DNA from: an uncultured Acetatifactor sp.
Lineage (GTDB): Bacteria; Bacillota; Clostridia; Lachnospirales; Lachnospiraceae
Assembly (NCBI GenBank): GCA_947581865.1
Contig: CANPWA010000026.1
Span: 1 to 38,414 of the forward strand
Direction: 5' to 3'
DNA length: 38,414 nt
Of this stretch, positions 15,559 to 24,968 are shown one piece after another (the stretch's first letter is position 1; the number at the start of each line of letters is the position of its first letter). Position numbers and translations under genes: made by a program. The notes below the pieces were generated by a model. The model made no database searches. It was not told the origin of the DNA and saw only the letters and a list, made by a program, of their open reading frames with translations.

Positions 15559-16602
15559 TTATTCTTTGGCGGTGGGGCGGTCGGTGGACTTGCGCAATAT
15601 GCAATCTGCGCCTATAGTGATTATGCGGGAGGGGATATTCGGCGATTCTATCCTATGGACGAGGGTATGCACGGTCTCCCTGCCCAAAAACACCTTATCG
15701 ACCGAAAAAGTGGTGATGAGGGGAGCGCATTCGGTGGACTCGGGCGCGTTGTCAAAGCCTACGACGAGGGCGTCCCCCGGGACGGTGATGCCCAGTTCAT
15801 TCAGCGCCTTGCACACGCTGCGGGCGACGAAGTCGTTTGAGCAGATGAAGCACTCGGGAGCGTACTTGAGCTTGAGTATCTCGCTTTTTAGCGTCTCGAC
15901 GTCGCCGTAGTCGAAGCCGCTCTCGTCATTGATTATATCCTCTTTTCTAGAGTGTACGCCCCTAAACCCGACGATGCCTTCCAGCATGCCCATATAGCGA
16001 TCGTGAAAGCTGAGGCAATGTTTAGGGTCGCCGACAAAGGAAAAATTGGATATTTTGTATTTGTTGTGCAACATCCTGACGATATTGCTCATAGATTTGA
16101 CATCGTTGGTGTTGATGATGTCATAATTGCGATTTAACGAAACTCCATAGACGGTGAAGTCTATGAAACATATGGGTTTGCCAAGACCCGCAAGGCGCGT
16201 GATAAAGTTTTTGTCGAAGCACTCTATGGCGACGATTCCGTCGGGATCGAGATCCTTGACTTGATTGGCAAAGTGCGAAAACGGCATCCTGTTGACGTCG
16301 TACGTGTGCTGAAAGAGGGAATAGTTGCGCTCAAAGCAATAGTTTTCTATGCCTTGCACAAGGGGCACAAAGTAGTTGATATTGCTCAGCGGTTTGCCTG
16401 AAACAAGCAAGATCCTGTACTTTTTGTCGCCAAAGTCGATATGCCTTGCGTTGAGGGATTTGTAGTTGAGCTCCTGCGCCTTTTTGAGCACCAGCTCCCT
16501 CGTCTTTTCAGGGACATATTGACCGTTGAGCGCTTTTGCGACAGTATTGCGCGAAAGATTGAGTTGCTCGGCAATATCTTTGATAGTGACAGCCTTTTTC
16601 AT
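15559..16602 (-). CDS. LacI-family transcriptional regulator of the fructan locus
   Basis: This 347-residue regulator has the LacI-type DNA-binding head at residues 5-50 (VTIKDIAEQLNLSRNTVAKA), a hinge, and a periplasmic-binding-like sugar domain over the rest. GGAGG precedes the start by six bases. It is divergent from the fructan operon, and two perfect GTGCAAATGCAC operators lie in the shared intergenic region, one touching the -35 of its own promoter. It therefore probably represses both itself and the operon until a fructan-derived sugar (not identifiable from sequence) binds. The hinge region and recognition helix fit the family, and the length is typical. Confidence 0.9.
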   Translation of the reverse strand: MKKAVTIKDIAEQLNLSRNTVAKALNGQYVPEKTRELVLKKAQELNYKSLNARHIDFGDKKYRILLVSGKPLSNINYFVPLVQGIENYCFERNYSLFQHTYDVNRMPFSHFANQVKDLDPDGIVAIECFDKNFITRLAGLGKPICFIDFTVYGVSLNRNYDIINTNDVKSMSNIVRMLHNKYKISNFSFVGDPKHCLSFHDRYMGMLEGIVGFRGVHSRKEDIINDESGFDYGDVETLKSEILKLKYAPECFICSNDFVARSVCKALNELGITVPGDALVVGFDNAPESTECAPLITTFSVDKVFLGRETVHTLVHRIESPNIPSRIITIGADCILRKSTDRPTAKE

Positions 16603-16619
16603 AATTTCCTCCGCTGATT

Positions 16620-16648
16620 ATTATAACCTGCCGTCTTGCAATAATCAA
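16620..16648 (-). promoter_or_regulatory. Promoter of the LacI regulator gene
   Basis: On the minus strand TTGATT (16648-16643), 17 bases and the perfect TATAAT (16625-16620) lie 18 bases before the regulator start. The operator 16649-16660 adjoins the -35, which fits autoregulation. Confidence 0.7.
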
Positions 16649-16660
16649 GTGCAAATGCAC
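16649..16660. promoter_or_regulatory. LacI-type operator O1
   Basis: The perfect 12-base palindrome GTGCA-AA-TGCAC is centred in the divergent region. It is identical to the site at 16682-16693. Confidence 0.75.
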
Positions 16661-16681
16661 AAATTTCTCGTCATCCATTAT

Positions 16682-16693
16682 GTGCAAATGCAC
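16682..16693. promoter_or_regulatory. LacI-type operator O2
   Basis: This is the second identical GTGCAAATGCAC palindrome, 33 bases (about three helical turns) from the first and 16 bases upstream of the operon -35. The spacing places both sites on one face of the helix, suiting cooperative binding. Confidence 0.75.
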
Positions 16694-16709
16694 AATAAAA
16701 AATTGTCTC

Positions 16710-16738
16710 TTGACAAATTTTCCGATGTTAAATAATAT
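16710..16738 (+). promoter_or_regulatory. Main promoter of the fructan operon
   Basis: The consensus TTGACA (16710-16715), a 17-base spacer and TATAAT-like TAATAT (16733-16738) lie about 60 bases before the first start codon. No other strong promoter is seen before 35484, so one long transcript is likely. Confidence 0.75.
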
Positions 16739-16799
16739 GACGGCGGAATTGTATTGCAGGGTGTAATTTTCGAATTGATATTTTATGGGGGTGGAAGTT

Positions 16800-19700
16800 A
16801 TGAGGAAATTTACGCTGTTGAGTTTGGTTTTGACATTTGCTCTTGCTCTTTCAATGTTTCTTGTCGCGTGCAATGGCAATACCGTAAGCGAACACGATCA
16901 CGTTTGGGACGACGGGACGGTTACGACCGAGCCGACTTGTCACTCCGAGGGGTTGAGGACGTACTCCTGCACGGTAGATGGGTGCACTCAAACCAAGACA
17001 GAGCCTATCGCTATGACGCAGCACAACTGGGACGAAGGAGCGGTCACAGAGCCGTCCACTTGTCAGTCACAGGGCACAAAGACGTACGCCTGCAGTAACG
17101 AAGGTTGCAACGCCACCAAGACGGAAAAATTGCAGAAGTCGAGCCATAATTGGGACGAGGGCGTACTCACAAAAGTTCCCGATTTTTATACTCCCGGCGA
17201 GAAGAAGTATACTTGCCAGACAGACGGCTGCGGCGAGACGAGGACGGAATCTGTCGGGGCACACGCAGATTTTTTAGAGCAATTTTATTCTTCACTTTTA
17301 GACGCAAACAATTGGTCATACGGTTATGTTGCGGATTTTGACGCAACTTCCACATCATTTACTTTTGAGCAAATAACCCAAATCGACGCTCAAAGCAACG
17401 CCTGGAAGGCGGATGGCGTCGAAATAAGCAAGGGCTATATATATTCTCAAAAAAATGCGGCGGTTATGTACACTTTTAAAGAAGTGGTCAAAAAAGGTAT
17501 ACAGGCAAACGTCGCTATTTCCTTTGTCGGCGAGGACAGCGCCACCGTTGTGAAAGCGTATCTGTTTGTAACTCATACGAGCGGCGAGCCTACGAAGATA
17601 GAACTCAATAAAAACGGCGCAAAAGATTGGACATACGCCTCTGAAAAGGCTTACGACTTGGCTCAAGGCGACAGCTTTACAGTCGTGTTTTCAAACAAAG
17701 GTCAAGGCAAATCGGGCGGGACATTCACCTTTACGCTGACTGCGCCTTGCAATCACGTGTGGGGCGAAGCAAAAGTTGTGAAAGACGCAAAATGCGAAGA
17801 CCCCGGCACGATGCAATATACATGCCTCGAATGCGGCAAAACAAAGGAAGAAGAGATCGATCCTATCGGGCACAAGTGGGACGACGGCAAAATAACTAAG
17901 GATCCCACAGAGACTGAAGAAGGCATAAAGGAGCACACTTGCCTCAACAGCTGCGGCGAGACCTGGGAGGAAAAAATACCGAAGTTGGTGCCCTCGACCA
18001 CCGAAGTGTTTGCCGACTTCGCAAAGGACTTCGATCTTGAAAGCAAGGGCAAGTTCAATGGTTGGGAGATCGGTTTTGCAACATATCATTGGGGCGAAGA
18101 TGCCAATCCTGAAACTTTTGAGTTTACGGCAATAACCGAGAAAAATGACAAAGGCGACGCTTACAAAAACAACGACCCGTACATGGAGATCAAGGGCGAT
18201 TGGGCGGCACTCGGCGGAATGTTGGCTATCGCATATCATTTTGACGAAGCGCAAACGATCAACATCAACTTCTTGTTGAACAGAGCAGAGGGCAACACAA
18301 ACGGAAAGTTCTCTTTAAGGTGGGCAGTCAAAAATTCGAGCGGCGCAATTGTAGGCAATGACGGCAAGGCAAGCTTTGTCGGCGACAATGCGGCAAACGG
18401 AAGTTTGACATTCCAAAACGAGCTCACAGTCAACAGCGGAGACACGCTGTTCATCCTCATAAATCATGACGACGGCGGCGATCAATGCACATACACTTAT
18501 ACGTTGGCAAAAAATTCCGAAAAAGCATTTGCAGAATTCAAAAAGGACTTCCATGACGGCGATACAACAAACAATTGGGAGTACGGCTCTTCGGTGTATG
18601 CCTGGAATAAAGATCAAGCAATCACGATTGGTGAGGAATCATTCACATATACGAAAGGCACCTATAATGCGGACACGCAGGCTTGGGAGAGCGGGGACGC
18701 CTCCATCAAAGCGGGCAGCGTGGATATAAGAAACAACGCCACTATTGTGTATAAATTTGACCAAGATATGACGGTGAACATCTATCTGACCTTCAAGGGA
18801 GAGGAAGGCAAGACTGTACATTCCGCGCTGAGAATGGTCATAGTCGACAACGACGGCAAAGGCGTTAAAAAGCTCGAAACATTTGGTGTGAGAAGTAACA
18901 CAAAGAACGAGTGGACTGCCACATTTGAAAATGTACAAGTCAAGGCAAACTACAAGATATACATTATATTCTTTGAAGAGAGCGGGAGCGACAGTACGAC
19001 GGCGGAATTTGATTGCAAGTTCACCTCGGACCAAGCGCAAGGCGGAGACGAGCCTGTTGTGCCTCCGACGGACGAAACGACTGTCAACTTCAAAGATGAT
19101 TTCCAAGCTACGCTTGACGGCGAGGACAACGGCTGGTCTGTAGGCAATGTTGAATTCAACTTTGACGCAAACACATTTGTATATACCAAGACAAGCAAAA
19201 AGAACGACGATGGTGACGCATTTGTCAACGTTGACGGCAAACCGTTCTTTGAGATCAAAGGCGATTGGGCGGCAATAGGAAATATGGCAGCGATAGCCTA
19301 CGCTTTCAAAGGGACGGGCGACGTCCACTTCAAATTTGACATAACAGGCATTGGAAGTGCGACGTTCTCTGTGCGCTACGCGGTTATAAGCGCAAGCGGC
19401 ACGGCAAAGAAGGGACCTGAATTTGCAGGCAATGCCGCACATGTCACCGCAGAGGCGGATATAACCGTTGAAGCGGGAGATACATTGTACATCATAATAA
19501 ACCACGAGAACGGCGGCGATGATAATCAATGCAAATACACCTATACGTTGACAAAGTATTTTGACGAGCCTGTTGTGCCGGGCACGCCGTTTGACGGCGC
19601 AAATCTGGCAGAGGACTTTGCTTCGACGATTGCAGGCAATGTCAGTGGTTGGACGTTTGGAACAGTTGATTACAAGTTTGACGGTGTAGAAACGTTTGAG

Positions 19701-20630
19701 TTTACCAAGATAGACGCCAATGCGGACAAAACCGCATATGTAAGCGGCGAAAACTCCATGAACGGCACAGGCGCAACCGTGAAAGACTCGATGATGGGTA
19801 TAGCGTACACCTTTGGAAGTGACGCGAAAGTCGATATTAAATTTGTCCTCACCTGCGTTGGAGGGACAAAATTCTCAGTGAGATGGGCAATAAAGAATAG
19901 CGCAGGCGCAATAATCAATGGCGCAAACGGAAAAGCCAACTGGGGCGGCGACACCGGAGATACGGGCAACTATACGCTGAGTCAAACTGTTGACGTCCAT
20001 ACGGGCGAAACTCTGTATATCCTCATCAATCACGAAAACGGCGAGCAATGTACATACACTTATATGCTGACAAAGCATTCCGACGGACCCGTTGTGCCTC
20101 CGACCACCGAAGCGTTTGCCGATTTCACGAGAGATTTTGACCTTGAAAGCGAAGGGAAGTTCAATGGTTGGGAAATCGGATTTGCAACGTATCATTGGGG
20201 CGAAGATGCCAATCCTGAAACTTTTGAGTTTACGGCAATAACCGAGAAAAATGACAAAGGCGACGCTTACAAAAACAACGACCCGTACATGGAGATCAAG
20301 GGCGATTGGGCGGCACTCGGCGGAATGTTGGCTATCGCATATCATTTTGACGAAGCGCAAACGATCAACATCAACTTCTTGTTGAACAGAGCAGAGGGCA
20401 ACACGAACGGAAAGTTCTCTTTAAGGTGGGCAGTCAAGAGCGAGGACGGAACTATTACAAGCAGCGGTGACGGCAAGGCAAGCTATGTCGGCAACAATGC
20501 GGCAAACGGAAGTTTGACATTCCAAAACGAGCTCACAGTCAACAGCGGAGACACGCTGTTCATCCTCATCAATCATGACGACGGCGGCAATCAATGCACA
20601 TTCTCGCTTGAGTTGAACGCTAAGGCATAA
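16800..20630 (+). CDS. Large surface lipoprotein with six repeated modules
   Basis: The start ATG 16800 follows GGGGGTGG; an in-frame ATG 15 bases upstream overlaps that site. The 1276-residue product has a lipoprotein signal ending LVAC (Cys24). Five cysteine-pair repeats of the type HxWDxGxVT..TCxxxGxxTYxC follow, at about residues 33-152 and 318-397. Six modules of roughly 165 residues lie at about 157-316, 403-573, 576-745, 762-920, 934-1092 and 1104-1276. The modules share NGW..G, GDWAA, an A/SIRWAVK-like strand and GDTLYILINHENGG, and look like beta-sandwich binding domains. I do not recognise the family. As first gene of a fructan operon it most likely captures polysaccharide at the surface. 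Modules 2 and 6 are almost identical, with a 215-base stretch of perfect DNA identity. Confidence 0.85.
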   Translation: MRKFTLLSLVLTFALALSMFLVACNGNTVSEHDHVWDDGTVTTEPTCHSEGLRTYSCTVDGCTQTKTEPIAMTQHNWDEGAVTEPSTCQSQGTKTYACSNEGCNATKTEKLQKSSHNWDEGVLTKVPDFYTPGEKKYTCQTDGCGETRTESVGAHADFLEQFYSSLLDANNWSYGYVADFDATSTSFTFEQITQIDAQSNAWKADGVEISKGYIYSQKNAAVMYTFKEVVKKGIQANVAISFVGEDSATVVKAYLFVTHTSGEPTKIELNKNGAKDWTYASEKAYDLAQGDSFTVVFSNKGQGKSGGTFTFTLTAPCNHVWGEAKVVKDAKCEDPGTMQYTCLECGKTKEEEIDPIGHKWDDGKITKDPTETEEGIKEHTCLNSCGETWEEKIPKLVPSTTEVFADFAKDFDLESKGKFNGWEIGFATYHWGEDANPETFEFTAITEKNDKGDAYKNNDPYMEIKGDWAALGGMLAIAYHFDEAQTININFLLNRAEGNTNGKFSLRWAVKNSSGAIVGNDGKASFVGDNAANGSLTFQNELTVNSGDTLFILINHDDGGDQCTYTYTLAKNSEKAFAEFKKDFHDGDTTNNWEYGSSVYAWNKDQAITIGEESFTYTKGTYNADTQAWESGDASIKAGSVDIRNNATIVYKFDQDMTVNIYLTFKGEEGKTVHSALRMVIVDNDGKGVKKLETFGVRSNTKNEWTATFENVQVKANYKIYIIFFEESGSDSTTAEFDCKFTSDQAQGGDEPVVPPTDETTVNFKDDFQATLDGEDNGWSVGNVEFNFDANTFVYTKTSKKNDDGDAFVNVDGKPFFEIKGDWAAIGNMAAIAYAFKGTGDVHFKFDITGIGSATFSVRYAVISASGTAKKGPEFAGNAAHVTAEADITVEAGDTLYIIINHENGGDDNQCKYTYTLTKYFDEPVVPGTPFDGANLAEDFASTIAGNVSGWTFGTVDYKFDGVETFEFTKIDANADKTAYVSGENSMNGTGATVKDSMMGIAYTFGSDAKVDIKFVLTCVGGTKFSVRWAIKNSAGAIINGANGKANWGGDTGDTGNYTLSQTVDVHTGETLYILINHENGEQCTYTYMLTKHSDGPVVPPTTEAFADFTRDFDLESEGKFNGWEIGFATYHWGEDANPETFEFTAITEKNDKGDAYKNNDPYMEIKGDWAALGGMLAIAYHFDEAQTININFLLNRAEGNTNGKFSLRWAVKSEDGTITSSGDGKASYVGNNAANGSLTFQNELTVNSGDTLFILINHDDGGNQCTFSLELNAKA

Positions 20631-20802
20631 TAGGACGAACTATGGACAGGGCGGCTGCCCGCTAGCACTGGTCTTACGTCTAAAAAGCGCAAGATCTGTC
20701 AGACGAATTGAGGTGAAGAAATATATTGCAGCTCTATATAGAGTACTAATATATGGATATAGAAATTCGCAACACGCTGACATTTGTCACAGTAGGTCAA
20801 AA
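20631..20802 (+). other. Operon gap with weak inverted repeats
   Basis: This 172-base gap is the longest within the operon. It holds a small GGGC-ggct-GCCC hairpin near 20651-20662 and a looser GTCT...AGAC pair, but no T run. It might be a processing site that sets the ratio of lipoprotein to enzymes. A GTG at 20713 extends the next frame upstream but gives an unlikely leader. Confidence 0.35.
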
Positions 20803-23800
20803 ATGAAATCATTAAAAACCAAAAACTTAATATTTGCGTTTTTGAGCGTCATCTTGTTCCTTACGCTTGTAGCGGGGCTTGTCGGCGTAAAGCAAACGGC
20901 AAACGCTGCCTCCGGCCCTGAAACGGGAGAGGAATACAGCGGCGCGTATCGCAATCGCCTCGCGTTTTCCGCGAGATCGGGCTGGAACAACGACCCCAAC
21001 GGACTGTTGTATGTGAACGGCACATGGCATATGTACTATCAATACAACTATGACCAAAACACCGGCACCACGGCTTTGGGTTGGGGCAATATGAGTTGGG
21101 GACACGCCACCAGCAAGGACTTAGTCCACTGGACGGAAAAGGACGTCGCAATTCCCGCCTATCAGGACGTAAACGGCACTAAGTACGACATGATGTTTTC
21201 GGGAAGCGCCGTTTATGACGAGTACAACACGAGCGGACTGTTCGATATGGTAGACGGTAAAATTGCCGACGGGCAGGGAATAGTGGCTATACTCACTCAG
21301 CCCACCGACAAACAGCGGCAGATACTCGCTTACAGCTTAGATAACGGCGACAGCTTCACCATTTACGGCGAGGTCATAGGCGCAGACAAGGACGGCGGAG
21401 TCGGCGACAACGAGTTCAGAGATCCCAAAGTGTTTTGGAACGATACGCTCGGCAAGTGGCTTGCGGTCATCGGCGGCGGCTCTATAAGGATGTATTCTTC
21501 ATCCGACCTCAAGGAGTGGGAGTATCTCGGCGCGACGGGCTATTGGGGCGAGTGTCCCGATATATCCCGCTACACGGTGGACGGCGAGCAAAAGTACGTG
21601 TTGATCATGTCACCCGAGGATAAGGACAACAGCCATATCTACAACCGCACGACTAGGGAGAGCGCGTATTATCCCGCAGAATATTACGTCGTAGGCGACC
21701 TCGACAAAAACGGCTTGTTTGTATCTGAGGAGCCTGTCAGAAGGTTGAGCGAGGGCATTGACAGCTATGCTTTGCAGACATTCAACAACGCTCCCGACGG
21801 GAAAGTTTACGCCGTAAGCTGGTCCGCAAGCTGGAAGACCTGCGGTTTGTATGAGAATATAAGAAAGACCTACAACGGCGGAATGACAATAGTGACTCAG
21901 CTTGATCTCGTCAAGGACGGCGAGGGCTATAGTTTGACGCGCAGTCCCATCGCGGAGTATGAAAAATTGCGCGGCGAAGAGCCTCCCAAGACGTATTCGG
22001 GTCCGCTCGAAGAGGGTGAAAACGCACTTGCGGACGTCAAGGCGGACGTTGCCGATCTCGATGTCGAACTCGACTTTACAAACAGTAAAGCCACTTATGC
22101 CGAGCTGTGGTTGAGAACTTCGGCAGTGGAAAACATAAAACTCACCTACAACGTCAAGGACGAGACGCTCACTCTCGACAGGTCGCAAAGCTCGTTGCTT
22201 GCAAAGGACACTTCGCTGTATGCAGTGCCATATTCAAAGCATGTCGCGCTGAATGAGGGCAAGTTGTCGCTGAGAGTGCTGCTTGACAGAGCGTTTATCA
22301 GCGTGTTTGCCGACGGCGGAAAGGCAAGTTTCTTCTCGGCGGTGTTTCCGTCGGCTATATCAAACGGCATGCGCCTTTTTGCGGACGGCGATATAGGCGT
22401 AAAGGCGAAAGTGTACGAGCTTAACAGCATTTTTAAATGTGCCGAGGACAAAGACCTGATACTTTCCACAAACAAAATAGACGGCACAATCGGCACCACT
22501 TATCCCGTGACGGCTACCTTCTTTGACGACAGCTTTGACGAGGGCAAAGTCAAATATGAGGTAGCAGAGGGCAAGGAAAAAATCAAACTTGTGCAAGTGG
22601 GAAGCATAGCGTATATCACGCTTCTGAAAAAGGAAACGCCAAATCAGACTGCCGATTTTGCCAAGGTGACCGCAACTTATGAGGGCGCCTCTAAGGATAT
22701 TGAGATCTTTATCTACAACAATTCTTTTGAAAGCGACGTCGATTACAAATATAACGTCGGCGGATTCTCATATTACGGCGACAAAGGGCTGTTCCTCACA
22801 GATGGCGGCGACGCATTCAGGTTCTCTGACGCAGGCGGTGAAAGCTTCATATATTCGGCAGAGTTTACTCCGAGGAATGCGGACGCTCAGGCGGCGGGAC
22901 TTGTGTTTGGCGTAAGCGACAATCTGACCGCCTATTATGTAGCCACCGCCGACGCCAAACTTGACAAAGTCAAGCTGTGGGCGCCCGGCATGGGAGAGCT
23001 CAAGACGGTGAATTACAAGATGGAGGACGGAGCAAAGATCAAGCTTACGCTCGTCGTTAACGAGGGCATAGCGAAGATATTTGTCAACAACGAGACGATC
23101 GCGCAACTCGTGTGCAAGCTGCCCGACTATCACGGCGGAAAACTCGGACTCAATGTGTTCAACGGCGAATTTGACATCAACAAGGTCAAATTTGCAAAGA
23201 CGGAGCGTGGTAACGGCATTTTTGTGAACGGATACAAGGTGAAGAGCGTATACAACCTCACCGACAACAACTACAAGCTCGAGCAAGGGGAGTATGTCGA
23301 GAATGGGGGCGCGGTGGCGCTTTCGGAGAGCTACTTGAAGACGCTTGGAGCAGGCGAAAATTACAGATTCAGAGTCGTGACCGAATTTACGGATCTCGAA
23401 TTTGACGTCACTCCCGATTTTGCGGATGTGTCTGCCGCTCCGGCAATTGAAAAGTACTATAAAAATGACGACGTGCTAATTGAACTCGCAGGTCAAGCAA
23501 AGGTGAGTAGGTTGACGATAGACGGCGTAGATACCGAGTTCACTCAGTCTGAAGCGGGGGATACGGTCGTCATTGCGGCAGAAAAGATCGCTTCGCTGTC
23601 AATGGGCAAGCACACAGTAAAGCTGTACACCGACTTGGGCAGACCCGAGGTCACCATCAACATCTCGCAAGCCGTTGAAACTATCGCGGAGCCTGTCGTC
23701 AAAGCCACGCACTTGTTCTTCTATATCGACATTGCGATATTCGGCTCGGTGATCATAGGTTATATCGTCATAACGATTATAAAAAAGTATAAGAAAAAAT

Positions 23801-23826
23801 CCGTCAAATCTAAGTCGGACAAATAG
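20803..23826 (+). CDS. Secreted GH32 fructan hydrolase, C-terminally membrane-anchored
   Basis: With start ATG 20803 the product has 1007 residues and a clear signal peptide ending near TANAAS. The GH32 propeller shows WNNDPNG (nucleophile D64), SGSAV, EFRDPKV (D207) and WGECPD (acid/base E250). A beta-sandwich follows to about 500, then an Ig-like stretch, then a lectin-like domain around 640-810 (AGLVFGVSD...YYVATADAK) resembling the CBM66 type that binds fructan ends. The last 40 residues are a membrane helix plus the basic tail KKYKKKSVKSKSDK, so the enzyme stays on the cell surface. It should cleave beta-fructosyl bonds of inulin or levan; exo or endo mode and linkage cannot be read from sequence. 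The CBM66 assignment is tentative. Confidence 0.9.
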   Translation: MKSLKTKNLIFAFLSVILFLTLVAGLVGVKQTANAASGPETGEEYSGAYRNRLAFSARSGWNNDPNGLLYVNGTWHMYYQYNYDQNTGTTALGWGNMSWGHATSKDLVHWTEKDVAIPAYQDVNGTKYDMMFSGSAVYDEYNTSGLFDMVDGKIADGQGIVAILTQPTDKQRQILAYSLDNGDSFTIYGEVIGADKDGGVGDNEFRDPKVFWNDTLGKWLAVIGGGSIRMYSSSDLKEWEYLGATGYWGECPDISRYTVDGEQKYVLIMSPEDKDNSHIYNRTTRESAYYPAEYYVVGDLDKNGLFVSEEPVRRLSEGIDSYALQTFNNAPDGKVYAVSWSASWKTCGLYENIRKTYNGGMTIVTQLDLVKDGEGYSLTRSPIAEYEKLRGEEPPKTYSGPLEEGENALADVKADVADLDVELDFTNSKATYAELWLRTSAVENIKLTYNVKDETLTLDRSQSSLLAKDTSLYAVPYSKHVALNEGKLSLRVLLDRAFISVFADGGKASFFSAVFPSAISNGMRLFADGDIGVKAKVYELNSIFKCAEDKDLILSTNKIDGTIGTTYPVTATFFDDSFDEGKVKYEVAEGKEKIKLVQVGSIAYITLLKKETPNQTADFAKVTATYEGASKDIEIFIYNNSFESDVDYKYNVGGFSYYGDKGLFLTDGGDAFRFSDAGGESFIYSAEFTPRNADAQAAGLVFGVSDNLTAYYVATADAKLDKVKLWAPGMGELKTVNYKMEDGAKIKLTLVVNEGIAKIFVNNETIAQLVCKLPDYHGGKLGLNVFNGEFDINKVKFAKTERGNGIFVNGYKVKSVYNLTDNNYKLEQGEYVENGGAVALSESYLKTLGAGENYRFRVVTEFTDLEFDVTPDFADVSAAPAIEKYYKNDDVLIELAGQAKVSRLTIDGVDTEFTQSEAGDTVVIAAEKIASLSMGKHTVKLYTDLGRPEVTINISQAVETIAEPVVKATHLFFYIDIAIFGSVIIGYIVITIIKKYKKKSVKSKSDK

Positions 23827-23886
23827 TAGCAAGTCATCGACAGGGTATATCCCGCAAATCAACGCTCTTTTATGGAGGGAAAGATT

Positions 23887-24957
23887 ATGAAAAAACAAGC
23901 CACATCCGGCGCGTCTGAAGTTCTCGCTTCGCAAGCGTGCGAGAATGAAGCGCAGGATAAGCAGGAGCATGAGGATCTCGTGGATCAAGCGTACGAAATG
24001 CTTGACGGTTCTATGCTTGTGGACAAAACCAAAATGACAAAATGGGAAAGATGGAAGGACAACTTCAAACGCAAAGGTTGGATACTGATATTCATCATAC
24101 CTGCATTCATATACGTCTTGATCTTCTGCTACGTGCCGATGTACGGCATACTCGTAGCGTTTCAAGACTATATGCCCGGCGACCAGATAATAGGCAGCGA
24201 GACGGTGTGGGTAGGTTTTGAAAACTTCAGGATATTCTTCTCAAACCCGAACTTCTGGGACTACTTCAAAAACACGTTCTTACTGTGCATTTTGGGCTTT
24301 ATAGTAGGCTTTCCTCTGCCGATCATAGTGGCGCTTTTGCTCAACTCTTTGCGCTCTAAAAAGGTCAAGAAGGGTTTGCAGATCCTCTACTATGCGCCGC
24401 ACTTCATATCGCTTGTCGTTTTGGTCGGTATGCTGAAACTGATCTTCGGCTCCGACGGATTGCTCGATCAACTCAGTATAAAGCTGGGAGGGGACGTAAA
24501 CGGTCTGAAGTTGTTTTTGTCGCCCGAGGCATTCAGACCTCTGTTCATTTTCTCGGGCAACTGGCAGGATTTCGGCTGGTCGGCGATCATATATCTTGCT
24601 GCGCTCAGCGGCGTTGACCCCGCTTTGCACGAGGCGGCGAAGATCGACGGCGCTTCGAGGTTCAGAAGGATATTCAGCGTAGACTTGCCCGCTATTCTTC
24701 CTACCATCGTTATGTTGATGATACTTTCAGTCGGAAACCTTATGAACTGCGGCTATGAAAAGGTGCTTTTGATGCAGACCAGCGGCAACCTCGAAACGAG
24801 TGAGATCTTGTCAACGTATGTATACACATTCGGCTTGATAGGCGGACAGTACGGCGTGGGCACGGCGGCAGGCTTGTTCAACTCGGTGATAAACGTCGTA
24901 CTCCTCGTGATAGCCAACTTTACGTCAAAGAAATTGACTAACAACAGTATGTGGTAA
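23887..24957 (+). CDS. CUT1 ABC transporter permease, LplB-like
   Basis: The true start is ATG 23887: the in-frame ATG at 23872 lies inside the GGAGGGA ribosome binding site. The 356-residue protein has six predicted membrane helices from about residue 65 and the permease EAA loop EAAKIDGASRFRRI, which docks on the ATPase. Sequence style matches the polysaccharide/oligosaccharide importer permeases of the LplB group. It forms a heterodimer with the next gene product. An acidic and polar N-terminal extension of about 55 residues (ACENEAQDKQEHEDLVDQAY) precedes the first helix and is longer than usual. Confidence 0.92.
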   Translation: MKKQATSGASEVLASQACENEAQDKQEHEDLVDQAYEMLDGSMLVDKTKMTKWERWKDNFKRKGWILIFIIPAFIYVLIFCYVPMYGILVAFQDYMPGDQIIGSETVWVGFENFRIFFSNPNFWDYFKNTFLLCILGFIVGFPLPIIVALLLNSLRSKKVKKGLQILYYAPHFISLVVLVGMLKLIFGSDGLLDQLSIKLGGDVNGLKLFLSPEAFRPLFIFSGNWQDFGWSAIIYLAALSGVDPALHEAAKIDGASRFRRIFSVDLPAILPTIVMLMILSVGNLMNCGYEKVLLMQTSGNLETSEILSTYVYTFGLIGGQYGVGTAAGLFNSVINVVLLVIANFTSKKLTNNSMW

Positions 24958-24968
24958 GGAGGTATATC

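Noticed and set aside
15446..15910. Plus-strand frames over the end of the LacI gene
   Set aside because: They lie opposite the conserved sugar-binding domain of the regulator and lack family motifs.
18639..19529. Long minus-strand frame (296 codons) opposite the surface lipoprotein
   Set aside because: It is opposite a strongly supported lipoprotein with repeated modules; composition reflects the complementary strand and no ribosome binding site is seen.
20713..20802. Upstream GTG start for the anchored GH32 enzyme
   Set aside because: It would place 30 polar residues before an otherwise standard signal peptide starting at ATG 20803.
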